The translations under genes were made by a program, and so were the position numbers. A DNA stretch of 62,325 bases, taken from assembly GCA_030539275.1 (NCBI GenBank), contig JAUNSK010000023.1, positions 1 to 62,325 of the forward strand, read 5' to 3'. This DNA comes from Oscillospiraceae bacterium. GTDB lineage: Bacteria; Bacillota; Clostridia; Oscillospirales; Ruminococcaceae. Under the pieces are notes generated by a model that was not told the DNA's origin, searched no databases, and saw only the letters and a program-made list of their open reading frames with translations. Positions 24,904 to 35,083 of this stretch are shown one piece after another; position 1 is the first letter of the stretch, and each line of letters opens with the position of its first letter.

Positions 24904-26856
24904 TTACTGATCAACAGATTTATCAGAAATCTTTGATTGCTTGATAATTTTTTTCTTTTTCGCAGATTTTGTCACTGAATATTTTAAATACAAAACAGAT
25001 AAGGGTGGCAAAGTAAGTGAAATGCTTTGGTCATATCCATGCATCTGAATATTCGTACTTCTGTATTCCTTAAGCGCTGTTCCGCTGCCTCCGAATTTTT
25101 CAGCATCGGAATCAAAAACAAGCTTGTACTTACCGGCTTTAGGAACGCCTATTAGATATTCATCCCTCTGCACAGGTACAAAATTACATACAATTAGTAT
25201 CTCACTGTCTGAATCATCAATTCGTCTGAATGAGATAACACTCTGTTTATAGTCATCATTTGATATCCACTTAAATCCGTTCCATGAATTGTCATTTTCC
25301 CACATAGGAGTATTTTCAACATAGAATCTGTTAAGCTCACGCGTGAAATCCTGAAGCTGCCTGTGATTGTCATAATCAAGGAGGTTCCAGTCAAGGCCCG
25401 TCTTATAATCCCATTCCTTACGCTGTCCGAATTCCTGCCCCATAAAAAGCAGTTTTTTTCCGGGATGAGCCATCATATAACATAAGAAAGCCCTGTACGA
25501 ACTGAATTTCTGCTGTTCATTTCCGCTCATCTTTTCAAACATTGAACACTTTCCGTGAACAACCTCATCATGGGATATAGGCAGTACATAGTTTTCTGAA
25601 AAGCAATAGAAGAAAGAAAACGTGATCTTGTCATGATTAAATGACCTGTATATAGCATCAAGTGACATATACAGAAGCATGTCATTCATCCATCCCATGT
25701 TCCACTTATAATTAAAACCAAGACCACCTACATCAGTAGGCTTTGTAACACTTGGCCATGCAGTTGATTCCTCAGCAATCATAAGTGTGTTGGGATTATC
25801 TTTAAAAACGGCTTCATTCAGCAGCTTGAAGAATTCTACAGCCTCAAGGTTTTCCTTGCCGCCGTAAATATTCGGTGTCCACTCGCCTTCACGTCTGTCG
25901 TAGTCAAGATACAGCATTGAAGCAACAGCATCAACCCTGAGACCGTCGAGATGAAACTCCTTTATCCAATAACATGCATTTGATATCAAAAACGACCGTA
26001 CAGGTCCTTTGCCGTAATCAAAAACATGAGTTCCCCAGGATTTGTGCTCACGTTTATGAATATCCTCATACTCATAGCAGCAGGTGCCGTCAAACATATA
26101 CAGCCCGCTTGCGTCCTTAGGAAAGTGTGCAGGTACCCAGTCAAGTATTACACCTATAGAGTTTTCATGAAAAAGATCAATCATTTTTCTGAAGTCATCA
26201 GGTGTACCGTACCTTGATGTAGGTGCATAGTATCCGGTTACCTGATATCCCCATGATCCGTCAAACGGATGCTCCGTCAGAGGCATAAATTCTATATGAG
26301 TATATGACATATCCTTAAGATATGGTATGATGTCTTCAGCAAAACGGACATAATTGAAAAATGTTCCGTCAGAGTTCTGTCTCCATGAGCCCAGGTGAAC
26401 CTCATAAATGTTGGTAGGTCCTCCATAGAGCATTTTGCTGTTTTTCTTCTTCTGCCAAAGTTTATCTTTCCAGACATAATCTGAATCAAATATCTTAGAA
26501 GCAGTTGCAGGTCTTGTTTCAAAATGAACGGCATATGGGTCAGATTTAAGGATTATATTTCCTTTATATGTTTCTATACTGTATTTATAATTGTCATACT
26601 GATGAAGCCCATCAATATATACTTCCCATATTTCGTCTGAAATCTTGTACATACGGTTTGCTTCATGTTTCCAGTCGTTGAAAGAACCGACAACAGACAC
26701 TGAAACAGCGTTAGGTGCCCACACTCTGAAACAATGAGTGTAACCGTCATCATTTTGTATTTTATGTACCCCAAGCATTTTATAGGTTTCATAATTTTTC
26801 CCACGATGGAAAAAATATACAGGAACATTATCATTGTACTGCGTACTGCTTTTCAT
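24904..26856 (-). CDS. glgB: 1,4-alpha-glucan branching enzyme (GH13)
   Basis: Introduces alpha-1,6 branches into glycogen. 650 aa: an N-terminal CBM48-type domain (FRVWAPNAVSVSVVGSFNDW) followed by a GH13 barrel with the family regions DWVPAHFPKD, GLRVDAVASMLYLDY (nucleophile Asp), MIAEESTAWP (acid Glu) and LPISHDEVVHGK, then an all-beta C-domain. Start taken as ATG 26856, 7 nt after GGAGGG; a TTG at 26859 is in frame one codon earlier. First gene of the glycogen operon. Confidence 0.94.
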   Translation of the reverse strand: MKSSTQYNDNVPVYFFHRGKNYETYKMLGVHKIQNDDGYTHCFRVWAPNAVSVSVVGSFNDWKHEANRMYKISDEIWEVYIDGLHQYDNYKYSIETYKGNIILKSDPYAVHFETRPATASKIFDSDYVWKDKLWQKKKNSKMLYGGPTNIYEVHLGSWRQNSDGTFFNYVRFAEDIIPYLKDMSYTHIEFMPLTEHPFDGSWGYQVTGYYAPTSRYGTPDDFRKMIDLFHENSIGVILDWVPAHFPKDASGLYMFDGTCCYEYEDIHKREHKSWGTHVFDYGKGPVRSFLISNACYWIKEFHLDGLRVDAVASMLYLDYDRREGEWTPNIYGGKENLEAVEFFKLLNEAVFKDNPNTLMIAEESTAWPSVTKPTDVGGLGFNYKWNMGWMNDMLLYMSLDAIYRSFNHDKITFSFFYCFSENYVLPISHDEVVHGKCSMFEKMSGNEQQKFSSYRAFLCYMMAHPGKKLLFMGQEFGQRKEWDYKTGLDWNLLDYDNHRQLQDFTRELNRFYVENTPMWENDNSWNGFKWISNDDYKQSVISFRRIDDSDSEILIVCNFVPVQRDEYLIGVPKAGKYKLVFDSDAEKFGGSGTALKEYRSTNIQMHGYDQSISLTLPPLSVLYLKYSVTKSAKKKKIIKQSKISDKSVDQ

Positions 26857-26883
26857 CAAACTACCCTCCTATAACTATATTAT

Positions 26884-26912
26884 ATTTTATCAGAGTAATG
26901 AAAATTAATCAA
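26884..26912 (-). promoter_or_regulatory. Promoter of the glycogen operon
   Basis: Minus strand: TTGATT (26907-26912), 17-nt spacer, TAAAAT (26884-26889), 28 nt before the glgB start. Another TATAAT lies farther upstream (about 26960) but with a poor -35. Confidence 0.55.
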
Positions 26913-27049
26913 GTCTTTTGACTCATATTTTATGATTTTGTACAAATATTATAGCAGTAAACCTATTAATAGTGCACTTTGTCGTATTAAATTTAGAATA
27001 TATTGTTGAATCACACAGTTTTTTTTCATTTTATTTGAGATTTTGATGG

Positions 27050-29326
27050 TTATTGTTTTATTATTTTTGCTACTATAACGCTGATGTCATCATGGCCTTC
27101 AATTTTCTGCGAATTTTTGCATATCCTGTTGGATGTTTCACTCACGTCAACATAATCAAGAGTTATTTCATTTCTTATATATTCCATATTTTCTTCTGTA
27201 ACTCCGTCTGAAAACATGGCTACAACATCGTCTGTCATAAGAGGAAAGCATTTGGAATACGGCTGTGAGCTTCCCATTATTCCTACCGGATATGTAGTTG
27301 CATTTATCTTGAAAACAGAATTGTTATGTCTGAGAAGTGACGGACCGGCACCTGACTTGTACATTGTCATCCGCCCGGTATCAAGATCAAATTTTGCAGC
27401 ATCTATAGTTGCAAATGTTTCGTCCTTGCTTTTTGACAGCATTACTGAGTTAATTATGTTTACAGCCTGTGCAACATCAACCCCGCCGCATACCAGATTT
27501 TTAAAAAGTGTTACGGTTACTCTTGAATCGATCTCTGCATTTTTGCCTGTACCCATACCATCAGATATTACAGCATATACATTCCCGTAATCATCCCTGA
27601 AGCAGTCACATGTGTCTCCGTTCGGTTCACCCTCTGCAGCACTGCATTGTGAAATATAACATTCTATATTATACTGGGGTCTCTCCCTGACAAGGAATCT
27701 TACGTCTGTATCGTTGTAATACTTTGTGCATTCAAACACTCTTGAAAGTTCATCAGAAAGTGCCTTGTATATCTGATATCCGCTTATCTTCGTATCCTTC
27801 TGACAGAATATTTCCGCAAACAGTCTCCTTGACTGATTATAGTAGGCAACGCATGCTGTGAATTGTATATCATTCTTTCTGAGACACTGTTCGATCTTTG
27901 CAGTTACTCCATTGTCAAATTCAATTTTTTTTGATGTTTTTGCTGTTACGGAATTAATTATATCCGATGAGACCCTGAGCTGATTTTCCAGCACTTCCTG
28001 GATCCTCTTTACATATTCGTAGACAGTCAGATTTATCATACGCTTGTATATATTGTTTTTAAACTCAAACGCTATGTCGCTTCTTCTGAAACAGTAATTA
28101 AACTCTTCAGGCAGATTTGATACAGATATATTCTCCATCCTGCTTGCCTTCACAAATGCCTTCTGGGTTATATCATGTCTGCTGCTCCAGCAATATCCTT
28201 TATTTGAACATCTGCTGCATACTGTATCATGAACTGCACGTACAGGCTCCATCGTGTCTGGTTTTGATTCAAGTATCCTGCTTACCTGGCATGATGTTTT
28301 TCTGGCTTCATCTATTGATGCGGATAATATCTTCATCCTGAACTGTGCAAACTTTACAACGCCCTCAGTAACGCATGGTGTTTCCATTACCCTGTACACA
28401 TATTCTGTCTTTGCTTTTGCTGACACAGGCTCCGGCACAACAGCCTCAGTCACAGCTCTTTCACACGGGATAAGAGAAAAAATTATTGAACCGAAAGCAG
28501 TATCTATGAACATTCGGATAGTCTGCGCACTGATCCCCAGCAAAAAACCGCTGCATATGACCATCAGCAGAAAAGCCAGGGCTGATGCCGTTTTTTTTGC
28601 AAACGAAACATATCCTGCAATAAAAGCACATATCCCGAAAAATATCATATCTGCACCGAGTGAAAATGACCCGACAGCAGCTGCAAATGTCATGCACACT
28701 GCAGTTTCTGCACCGACACGGCTTCCATATTTTCTTACAGCATATAGTATTACAACAACAGCAGCTATGCGTCCCGGATTAATAATAAACAACGTAACAG
28801 ATGAAAGGACTGCTGCAGCAGTCATACATATAAACAGCGCATACATCCGTTCTTCCCTTAAAAGAGCTGCAATACTTTTCTCACCCGACAGCATTTTAGA
28901 CAGTACAAAGGCCGCACCGCTGAGGATGACAGAATTAAATATACAGATAAAAATTGCTGTAAGGCTGCTTTTGTAAAGAAAAATTTCTATGATCCCTGCT
29001 GCCATATAACTGAGTCCAGCAATAACAGCATTCTGTGACGGAGTCATTCTGTAGCAGAACCATTTGAAGATGACGACTGCAAGAAGTGCTGACAACACAC
29101 CAAGGGTTTTATAGAAACTGTTTGTTGCTGCATATGAAATTAAGCTTCCGAAAAGGACAGCCGTGGCTGTTACAGGATTTCCTGATACGGCAAACGCAAT
29201 ATTGAGAGGTGACTTTACTGTACCCATCATTGTACCTGCTGTGACAAATGCAATTACTGCACTTATTGCCGTCTGTGACACAACAGATGATTTTTTGTCC
29301 TTTTGAGCAGCAAATTCAGTTATCAT
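27050..29326 (-). CDS. spoIIE: SpoIIE-like membrane protein phosphatase (PP2C family)
   Basis: 758 aa with the three-part SpoIIE layout: about ten hydrophobic segments in residues 20-300, a central regulatory region with a cysteine cluster (CSRCSNKGYCW), and a C-terminal PPM/PP2C phosphatase domain (about 550-758) with YAVISDGMGTGKNAEIDS, FATIDAAKFDLDTGRM and MFSDGVTEEN metal/active-site motifs. In spore formers SpoIIE dephosphorylates SpoIIAA to activate sigma F in the forespore. The length and architecture fit the true orthologue rather than a generic RsbU. No other sporulation gene is in the window. AAAGGACG precedes the ATG. The 5' region has no consensus promoter. Confidence 0.88.
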   Translation of the reverse strand: MITEFAAQKDKKSSVVSQTAISAVIAFVTAGTMMGTVKSPLNIAFAVSGNPVTATAVLFGSLISYAATNSFYKTLGVLSALLAVVIFKWFCYRMTPSQNAVIAGLSYMAAGIIEIFLYKSSLTAIFICIFNSVILSGAAFVLSKMLSGEKSIAALLREERMYALFICMTAAAVLSSVTLFIINPGRIAAVVVILYAVRKYGSRVGAETAVCMTFAAAVGSFSLGADMIFFGICAFIAGYVSFAKKTASALAFLLMVICSGFLLGISAQTIRMFIDTAFGSIIFSLIPCERAVTEAVVPEPVSAKAKTEYVYRVMETPCVTEGVVKFAQFRMKILSASIDEARKTSCQVSRILESKPDTMEPVRAVHDTVCSRCSNKGYCWSSRHDITQKAFVKASRMENISVSNLPEEFNYCFRRSDIAFEFKNNIYKRMINLTVYEYVKRIQEVLENQLRVSSDIINSVTAKTSKKIEFDNGVTAKIEQCLRKNDIQFTACVAYYNQSRRLFAEIFCQKDTKISGYQIYKALSDELSRVFECTKYYNDTDVRFLVRERPQYNIECYISQCSAAEGEPNGDTCDCFRDDYGNVYAVISDGMGTGKNAEIDSRVTVTLFKNLVCGGVDVAQAVNIINSVMLSKSKDETFATIDAAKFDLDTGRMTMYKSGAGPSLLRHNNSVFKINATTYPVGIMGSSQPYSKCFPLMTDDVVAMFSDGVTEENMEYIRNEITLDYVDVSETSNRICKNSQKIEGHDDISVIVAKIIKQ

Positions 29327-29474
29327 TTTTTTACGTCCTTTCCGGTACTAATACATTTTGTATTGAACCTTGCACCTTTTTATGGAATATTTTAACATAA
29401 AAATATTCTAGCACAATATAACGTAAAAAAATGTCAATTATATATACTTGGATGTAATAATTTTGTAATTATTA

Positions 29475-30338
29475 TTACAAATATTTTATCAGTTCTCCTG
29501 CCAGATTGATCAGATTGTCCATATCGAGTTCTTCAACCCTTGTAGTCGGTTTATGTCCGCAGTGTTCTAAAGCTTCATAAATGTTGTCTTTTGTCAGACC
29601 AAGGGAGGATGAAAGAGAATTTGCAAGTGTTTTTCTTCTCTGCGAAAAAGCACCCTTTACCATTGCAAAGAAAAACTTTTCGTCTTTTTCACTCAGGCTG
29701 TATTTTTTGTTGTCTATATCGATCTTTATAACCGCTGAATCAACGTTAGGAGATGGTACAAAACTTCCCCTTGATACATTAAAAAGCTTTGCAGCACTGC
29801 CGAAATAATTGACCCCTACAGTAATAGCTCCGGATTCACGGGTTCCTACCTTGGCGCACAGTCTGTCGGCGGCCTCCTTCTGGACCATAACAGTAACGGA
29901 TCTTATCGGTGCCCTGCTTTCAAGAAGCATCATAATAATCGGAGAAGTAAGGTAATAAGGAAGGTTTGCACATACAGCCACTTCAAGCCCGCTGAACTCC
30001 TCCTCTATCAGAGCCCTGATATCCGTATTCATTATATCCTGATTTATTACCTTGATATTTTTAAAATCCTTCAGTGTAACCTCGAGAATAGGAAGAAGTC
30101 TTGTATCTATTTCAACAGCAACTACCTTATCCGCTCTGGATGCAAGCTCTGCTGTAAGTGTACCTATACCTGTTCCTATTTCAATAATGCCTGTGCCTGG
30201 TGCTGCATTTCCCATCTCTGCTATTTTCGGACAAACTGCAGGATTTACAAGAAAGTTCTGACCAAGCCCCTTTGAGAAACTGAAGTTGTGTTCTTCGAGG
30301 AGTTTTCTGACATAGCTCAGATTTGTTAAGTTATCCAT
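29475..30338 (-). CDS. rsmA: 16S rRNA (adenine1518-N6/adenine1519-N6)-dimethyltransferase
   Basis: KsgA/RsmA: dimethylates two adenosines in the 3' hairpin of 16S rRNA during 30S assembly. 287 aa. GLGQNFLVNPAVC at the N-terminus, SAM motif IIEIGTGIGTLTAELA, VEIDTRLLPIL, VCANLPYYLTSPIIMMLL (NLPY catalytic motif) and the C-terminal helical domain with GAFSQRRKTLANSL. AAAGGG precedes the ATG. It is divergent from the dCMP deaminase gene, 118 nt apart. Confidence 0.95.
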   Translation of the reverse strand: MDNLTNLSYVRKLLEEHNFSFSKGLGQNFLVNPAVCPKIAEMGNAAPGTGIIEIGTGIGTLTAELASRADKVVAVEIDTRLLPILEVTLKDFKNIKVINQDIMNTDIRALIEEEFSGLEVAVCANLPYYLTSPIIMMLLESRAPIRSVTVMVQKEAADRLCAKVGTRESGAITVGVNYFGSAAKLFNVSRGSFVPSPNVDSAVIKIDIDNKKYSLSEKDEKFFFAMVKGAFSQRRKTLANSLSSSLGLTKDNIYEALEHCGHKPTTRVEELDMDNLINLAGELIKYL

Positions 30339-30389
30339 TTAAATATCCCTTTCATTTTTAAGTGGTATCAGATTACAATAATTTTAAAG

Positions 30390-30418
30390 TTGCAATAATA
30401 TCAAACATACTTTATAAT
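30390..30418 (+). promoter_or_regulatory. Promoter of the dCMP deaminase gene
   Basis: TTGCAA (30390-30395), 17-nt spacer, TATAAT (30413-30418). Confidence 0.55.
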
Positions 30419-30456
30419 AGTATTATACTATTCAATACATATAAGGAGTTTTTATC

Positions 30457-30945
30457 ATGAACAGACGTGACAAAAATAATTATTATCTTGATATTGCCGA
30501 AACTGTCCTGAAAAGAGGAACCTGTATCAGACGGAAGTTCGGAGCCATAATAGTAAATAACGACGAGATCATATCAACAGGTTATGTCGGTGCACCGAGA
30601 GGACGCCAGAACTGCTCAGACCTTGGATACTGTACACGCGAAAAACTTGGCATCCCGAAGGGCGAGCGCTATGAGCTGTGCCGCAGCGTACATGCAGAGG
30701 CAAATGCTATAATCAGTGCACCGCGTACTGAAATGATTGGCGCTACTCTGTATCTTGCGTGTCATGATGCCAAGACAGACGAACTGTACGGTGACGTTGA
30801 ACCATGTTCAATGTGCAAGCGTCTTATTATCAACTCAGGTATAAAAACAGTAGTAGTAAGAAAAACTGATACTGACTTTGTTATTTATGAGGTCACAACA
30901 TGGATAGACAACGATGATTCGCTTACATTGAAACACGGTTACTAG
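30457..30945 (+). CDS. Deoxycytidylate (dCMP) deaminase, ComEB-like
   Basis: Zinc enzyme deaminating dCMP to dUMP for dTTP synthesis. 162 aa. The zinc/proton-transfer motifs are HAEANAI and PCSMCKRLI; the region CSDLGYCTREKLGIPKGERY with two extra cysteines is typical of the dCMP deaminase/ComEB group, which separates it from tRNA adenosine and cytidine deaminases. AAGGAG lies before the ATG. Single gene; the 257-nt region after it carries the pfl promoters. Confidence 0.9.
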   Translation: MNRRDKNNYYLDIAETVLKRGTCIRRKFGAIIVNNDEIISTGYVGAPRGRQNCSDLGYCTREKLGIPKGERYELCRSVHAEANAIISAPRTEMIGATLYLACHDAKTDELYGDVEPCSMCKRLIINSGIKTVVVRKTDTDFVIYEVTTWIDNDDSLTLKHGY

Positions 30946-31019
30946 AAACATGTTACATTATAACATGCACATATTATATAATCAAATGATTTGTCGGGCG
31001 GTGAATAATTATACCTCTA

Positions 31020-31048
31020 TTGACTTTGACGATTAAATGTGATATATT
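31020..31048 (+). promoter_or_regulatory. pflB upstream promoter (P1)
   Basis: TTGACT (31020-31025), 17-nt spacer, TATATT (31043-31048). Confidence 0.6.
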
Positions 31049-31064
31049 TAAATACGCAACATAA

Positions 31065-31104
31065 ATCTTGTGGTTTTGACATAAACCGATACACAAGATA
31101 TAGT
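31065..31104 (+). promoter_or_regulatory. pflB downstream promoter (P2) inside an inverted repeat
   Basis: TTGACA (31076-31081), 17-nt spacer, TATAGT (31099-31104), about 100 nt before pflB. A perfect 8-bp inverted repeat ATCTTGTG (31065-31072) / CACAAGAT (31092-31099) with a 19-nt spacer brackets the -35 and touches the -10; it also sits just downstream of the P1 start. This is the geometry of an operator. It does not match the Rex or FNR consensus. Confidence 0.6.
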
Positions 31105-31202
31105 CTTACGTGCATTAAATCGTAATTTGTTTGTATATTCTGCTGAATAAAAAACAGGTATTTTTAAGTTTTTTATTCAAGCAGTATTAGGAGGATTTTT
31201 AA

Positions 31203-33416
31203 ATGAATTTTAAAAACGGTGAATGGAATGAATCGATAAATCTTCGTGATTTTATTATCAGAAATTACACACCTTATGATGGTACCAGTGATTTTCTTGC
31301 CGGCCCGACTGAGAAAACAAAAAAGCTCTCTGAAAAAATGAATGAGCTTCTGACGGCTGAAAGAGAAAACGGCGGTGTCCTCGATATTGATGAACACACA
31401 ATCTCAACAATTACATCCCATAAACCAGGATATATCGATAAAGAACTTGAAGAAATTGTAGGCGTACAGACTGATGCCCCTCTCAAGCGTGCCATTATGC
31501 CGTTCGGTGGAATAAGAATGGTCAGAACTTCACTTGAAACACACGGGAAAAAGCTTCCTGAAGATATAGAAACAATTTTTAAATACAGAAAGACTCATAA
31601 TGACGGTGTATTTGATGTATACACCGATGACATGAAAAAAGCACGTCATGCCGGTATTATTACAGGACTTCCTGATGCCTACGGACGCGGACGTATAATC
31701 GGCGATTACCGCAGAATAGCTCTTTACGGCGTAGACAAGCTTATAGAAGAAAAAATCAGAGCAAAAAAATCCAGAGATGCTGAACCTATGTATGGTGATA
31801 CAGTAAGAGACCTTGAAGAAATAGCTGAACAGATAAAGGCACTGAGGGAACTCAAGGCAATGGCTGAGTCCTACGGATATGATATTTCCGGACCTGCTAA
31901 AAATACAAAAGAAGCAATACAGTGGCTCTACTTCGGATATCTCGCAGCTGTAAAGGAACAGAACGGTGCTGCAATGTCTCTCGGACGTGTATCTACATTT
32001 CTTGATATATATGCAGAAAATGACCTTAAGGAAGGCACTTTCACGGAAGAACAGATACAGGAGCTCGTAGATCACTTTATCATGAAGCTTCGTCTCGTCA
32101 GATTCCTGCGTACACCTGAGTACGATGAACTCTTCTCCGGTGACCCCACATGGGTAACAGAGTCAATAGGCGGTATGTGCAAAGACGGCCGTCATATGGT
32201 AACAAAGATGAGCTACAGATTTCTTCATACACTTAAAAACCTCGGTCCTGCACCTGAACCGAACCTTACTGTTCTCTGGAGCGAGAATCTTCCTGAAAAC
32301 TTCAAGCATTTCTGTGTTCAGACATCTATCGATACATCTGCAATACAATATGAAAATGATGAACTCATGCGTGCTAAGTTCGGTGATGACTACGGAATCG
32401 CATGCTGCGTATCAGCTATGGAGATCGGTAAACAGATGCAGTTCTTCGGAGCAAGAGCAAATCTTGCAAAGGCACTGCTTTATTCTATAAATGACGGATG
32501 CGACGAAAAGTCCGGCATAAAGCTGTGTGAAGGAGTAGGCAAACTCCCTGACGGTCCTCTTAATTTTGATGAGGTTCTCGAGAAATTTGATTATGTTTCA
32601 GAATGGCTTACAAAGCTGTATATCAACACACTTAACATTATTCACTTCATGCACGACAAGTACTGCTATGAGCGTATCCAGATGGCACTTCATGATGAAA
32701 ATATCAGAAGAACATCTGCATGCGGACTTTCCGGATTATCAGTAGTAATCGACAGTCTGTCTGCTATCAAGTACGCAAAGGTAACTCCTGTTAAAAATGA
32801 AGACGGACTCTGTGTTGATTTCAATATTGAAGGAGACTATCCTAAGTACGGAAATAACGACCCTCGTGCCGACGAGATAGGAACAATGATCGTTAAGAGA
32901 TTTATGAAGCGTCTTGCAAGAAGAAGAACATACAGAAATTCAATTCCTACTATGTCAATCCTCACCATCACATCCAATGTCGTATATGGCAAAAAGACAG
33001 GCAATACACCTGACGGAAGAAAAGCGGGCGTTCCGTTTGCTCCTGGTGCAAATCCTATGCACGGAAGAGACACTAACGGATGTGTAGCATCAATGCTCAG
33101 CGTATCCAAAATCCCATACGAATATGCTGAAGACGGAATTTCTTATACATTCTCTATTGTACCGGCTGCCCTCGGCAAGGAAAATACTGAAAAAGTCAGC
33201 AATCTCTCTACCCTCATAGACGGTTATATGAAGGAACACGGACATCACATCAACGTAAATGTCCTCAACAAGGAAACACTTGTTGATGCTATGGACCATC
33301 CTGAGAAATATCCACAGCTTACAATACGAGTAAGCGGATACGCAGTAAACTTTACACGACTGACAAGAGAACAGCAGCTTGATGTTATAAGCAGAACTTT
33401 CCACACATTTATGTAA
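31203..33416 (+). CDS. pflB: Formate C-acetyltransferase (pyruvate formate-lyase)
   Basis: Glycyl-radical enzyme converting pyruvate and CoA to acetyl-CoA and formate in anaerobic fermentation. 737 aa. The catalytic cysteine pair is in IACCVSAM (C401-C402) and the radical glycine in [12 protein letters not shown] (G712), both intact, with the true PFL Cys-Cys that distinguishes it from diol dehydratase-type relatives. AGGAGG precedes the ATG. Its activase gene follows 23 nt downstream. Tandem promoters with an inverted repeat suggest tight control. Confidence 0.96.
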   Translation: MNFKNGEWNESINLRDFIIRNYTPYDGTSDFLAGPTEKTKKLSEKMNELLTAERENGGVLDIDEHTISTITSHKPGYIDKELEEIVGVQTDAPLKRAIMPFGGIRMVRTSLETHGKKLPEDIETIFKYRKTHNDGVFDVYTDDMKKARHAGIITGLPDAYGRGRIIGDYRRIALYGVDKLIEEKIRAKKSRDAEPMYGDTVRDLEEIAEQIKALRELKAMAESYGYDISGPAKNTKEAIQWLYFGYLAAVKEQNGAAMSLGRVSTFLDIYAENDLKEGTFTEEQIQELVDHFIMKLRLVRFLRTPEYDELFSGDPTWVTESIGGMCKDGRHMVTKMSYRFLHTLKNLGPAPEPNLTVLWSENLPENFKHFCVQTSIDTSAIQYENDELMRAKFGDDYGIACCVSAMEIGKQMQFFGARANLAKALLYSINDGCDEKSGIKLCEGVGKLPDGPLNFDEVLEKFDYVSEWLTKLYINTLNIIHFMHDKYCYERIQMALHDENIRRTSACGLSGLSVVIDSLSAIKYAKVTPVKNEDGLCVDFNIEGDYPKYGNNDPRADEIGTMIVKRFMKRLARRRTYRNSIPTMSILTITSNVVYGKKTGNTPDGRKAGVPFAPGANPMHGRDTNGCVASMLSVSKIPYEYAEDGISYTFSIVPAALGKENTEKVSNLSTLIDGYMKEHGHHINVNVLNKETLVDAMDHPEKYPQLTIRVSGYAVNFTRLTREQQLDVISRTFHTFM

Positions 33417-33439
33417 TAAATCTGACTGGAGAATATGGT

Positions 33440-34150
33440 ATGCAAACGGGACTGATACATTCATTTGAAAGCTTCGGAGCTGTTGACGGACCTGGTGTAA
33501 GATTTATAGTCTTTATGTCAGGCTGTCCGCTCAGATGCCTGTACTGTCATAACCCTGATACCTGGCAGCAGGACAATGCCGCACAATACACTACTGATGA
33601 GGTCATGACAAAAATTCTGTCATATAAGAACTTCATTCAAAACGGCGGAGTCACGATATCAGGCGGTGAACCGCTCATGCAGAGTGCTTTCTGCGAAGAA
33701 CTGCTGAGCAAATGCTGTGAGAATAATCTTCATACAGCCATCGATACATCCGGATGCATACCGCTGTCCGTCTCAGAAAATGCAATAAGAAAAGCCGGCA
33801 TGCTTCTGCTCGATATAAAAGATATCGACCCGGATGACTGTGAGAAGCTAACCGGCAAATCAAATAAAAATGCAATTGCGACACTTGATTTATGTGAATC
33901 ATTGAATAAGCCTGTCTGGATCCGTCATGTTCTGGTGCCGGGCTATACAATGAAAGATTCTAAACTCATAAAACTCAGGGAACTGATAAAAAATTATACA
34001 TGTATACAGAAGACCGAAGTTCTTCCCTATCATACACTCGGACGCTACAAATGGGATTCACTCGGACTGGAATACAAGCTTGAGAATATCAGCCCTCCTG
34101 ACAAGGAACAGATAGCACATGCAAACAGACTGCTAGGTATAACAAAATAA
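33440..34150 (+). CDS. pflA: Pyruvate formate-lyase activating enzyme (radical SAM)
   Basis: Installs the glycyl radical in PFL using SAM and a 4Fe-4S cluster. 236 aa. Cluster motif CPLRCLYCHNPDTW (C-x3-C-x2-C), GGVTISGGEPLMQ and DTSGC are characteristic; there is no extra ferredoxin insert, so it is the PFL type, not a diol dehydratase or benzylsuccinate activase. The ATG follows GGAG. The next genes (FliM-like, FliY-like) follow at 11 nt and 10 nt, so they are probably transcribed from the pfl promoters. Confidence 0.95.
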   Translation: MQTGLIHSFESFGAVDGPGVRFIVFMSGCPLRCLYCHNPDTWQQDNAAQYTTDEVMTKILSYKNFIQNGGVTISGGEPLMQSAFCEELLSKCCENNLHTAIDTSGCIPLSVSENAIRKAGMLLLDIKDIDPDDCEKLTGKSNKNAIATLDLCESLNKPVWIRHVLVPGYTMKDSKLIKLRELIKNYTCIQKTEVLPYHTLGRYKWDSLGLEYKLENISPPDKEQIAHANRLLGITK

Positions 34151-34161
34151 GAGGTGATTAC

Positions 34162-35073
34162 ATGATGACAGGATCTGAAGAATCAGAACACATAGTAAAG
34201 TATGATCTGAATTCTCCTTTTACCCTATCCCCCGCTGTCATAATGCAGATAAAAAACATGAGTAACAAAAATGCGGCAGCTCTTTCTTCATTTCTGTCAT
34301 CTGCTGCTCATACACCGTTTGAAGTTTTTTTATGCAGGTGTTCAGAACTTACTTTTTCTGACTACCAGAATATATATCACGACGGCACAAGCATAGTATC
34401 GGTCATTACATCAGAATTTTCAAAGAGCAGACTTGTAATTTCTGCAGACTGTAATATGACATCAATAATTCTCGACTGCGTCCTCGGCAACCACACTCCA
34501 GGTCCTTATTCCATCGAAAGGGTTTCTGACCTTGAACGGCTGCTTTGTGAAAAATTTTTATCATCACTTTTAAAATATGCTGATAATTTGTTTTCGGGGT
34601 ATGACATTTCACTGTCTGAAGCAGTTCATGAAAGGAATTACAGCAGAGATAATTCAAAACAGACATGGGCTGTCTGCAGCTACAGAGTTTGTACAGGCAG
34701 TGTTTCCGGTGTTCTGTCATTTTGCATTCCGTCAGTATTTATCAATAAAATGATAAAAAATGATGCTTTACCTGATATGCCTGATACGAAAATCACCGGC
34801 AGCTTAAAAGAAAATGCAAAAAGCAGCCCTGACAGTTCTATTGCTGAGGCAGTCAGGAACTCTGCTGTTACTGTAAAAGGTGTGATCACAGGCACTGAAG
34901 TTACACTTCGTGATATACTTTCACTGCACAGCGGTGATATTATTACACTGGATGCACCTGTAAACCGCAATGCTGAAGTACTCGTAGACGGAGTTCATGT
35001 TTTTGATGCTCAGCCCGGGATGAAGAGCAAAAACAAAGCTTTAAAAATAACAAAAGTATATGATAATCAATGA
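34162..35073 (+). CDS. FliM-like flagellar switch homologue (orphan)
   Basis: 303 aa. Residues 13-200 follow the FliM pattern: YDLNSPFTLSPAVIMQI, FLSSAAHTPFEVFLCRCSEL and LTFSDYQNI correspond to the FliM segment before and in the middle domain, and the C-terminus (about 230-300) is a SpoA/FliN-type domain (EVTLRDILSLHSGDIITLD, EVLVDGVHVFDAQPGM). The N-terminal EIDxLL peptide by which FliM binds phospho-CheY is absent. GAGGTGATTAC precedes the ATG. It lies directly after pflA and before the FliY-like gene; no other flagellar gene is adjacent. Role could be a flagellar switch encoded away from the main cluster or a repurposed ring. Confidence 0.75.
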   Translation: MMTGSEESEHIVKYDLNSPFTLSPAVIMQIKNMSNKNAAALSSFLSSAAHTPFEVFLCRCSELTFSDYQNIYHDGTSIVSVITSEFSKSRLVISADCNMTSIILDCVLGNHTPGPYSIERVSDLERLLCEKFLSSLLKYADNLFSGYDISLSEAVHERNYSRDNSKQTWAVCSYRVCTGSVSGVLSFCIPSVFINKMIKNDALPDMPDTKITGSLKENAKSSPDSSIAEAVRNSAVTVKGVITGTEVTLRDILSLHSGDIITLDAPVNRNAEVLVDGVHVFDAQPGMKSKNKALKITKVYDNQ

Positions 35074-35083
35074 GGGGGACAAT

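Noticed and set aside
31065-31099. Rex or FNR binding site upstream of pflB
   Set aside because: Arm sequence and the 19-nt spacing do not fit TTGTGAA-N4-TTCACAA or TTGAT-N4-ATCAA.
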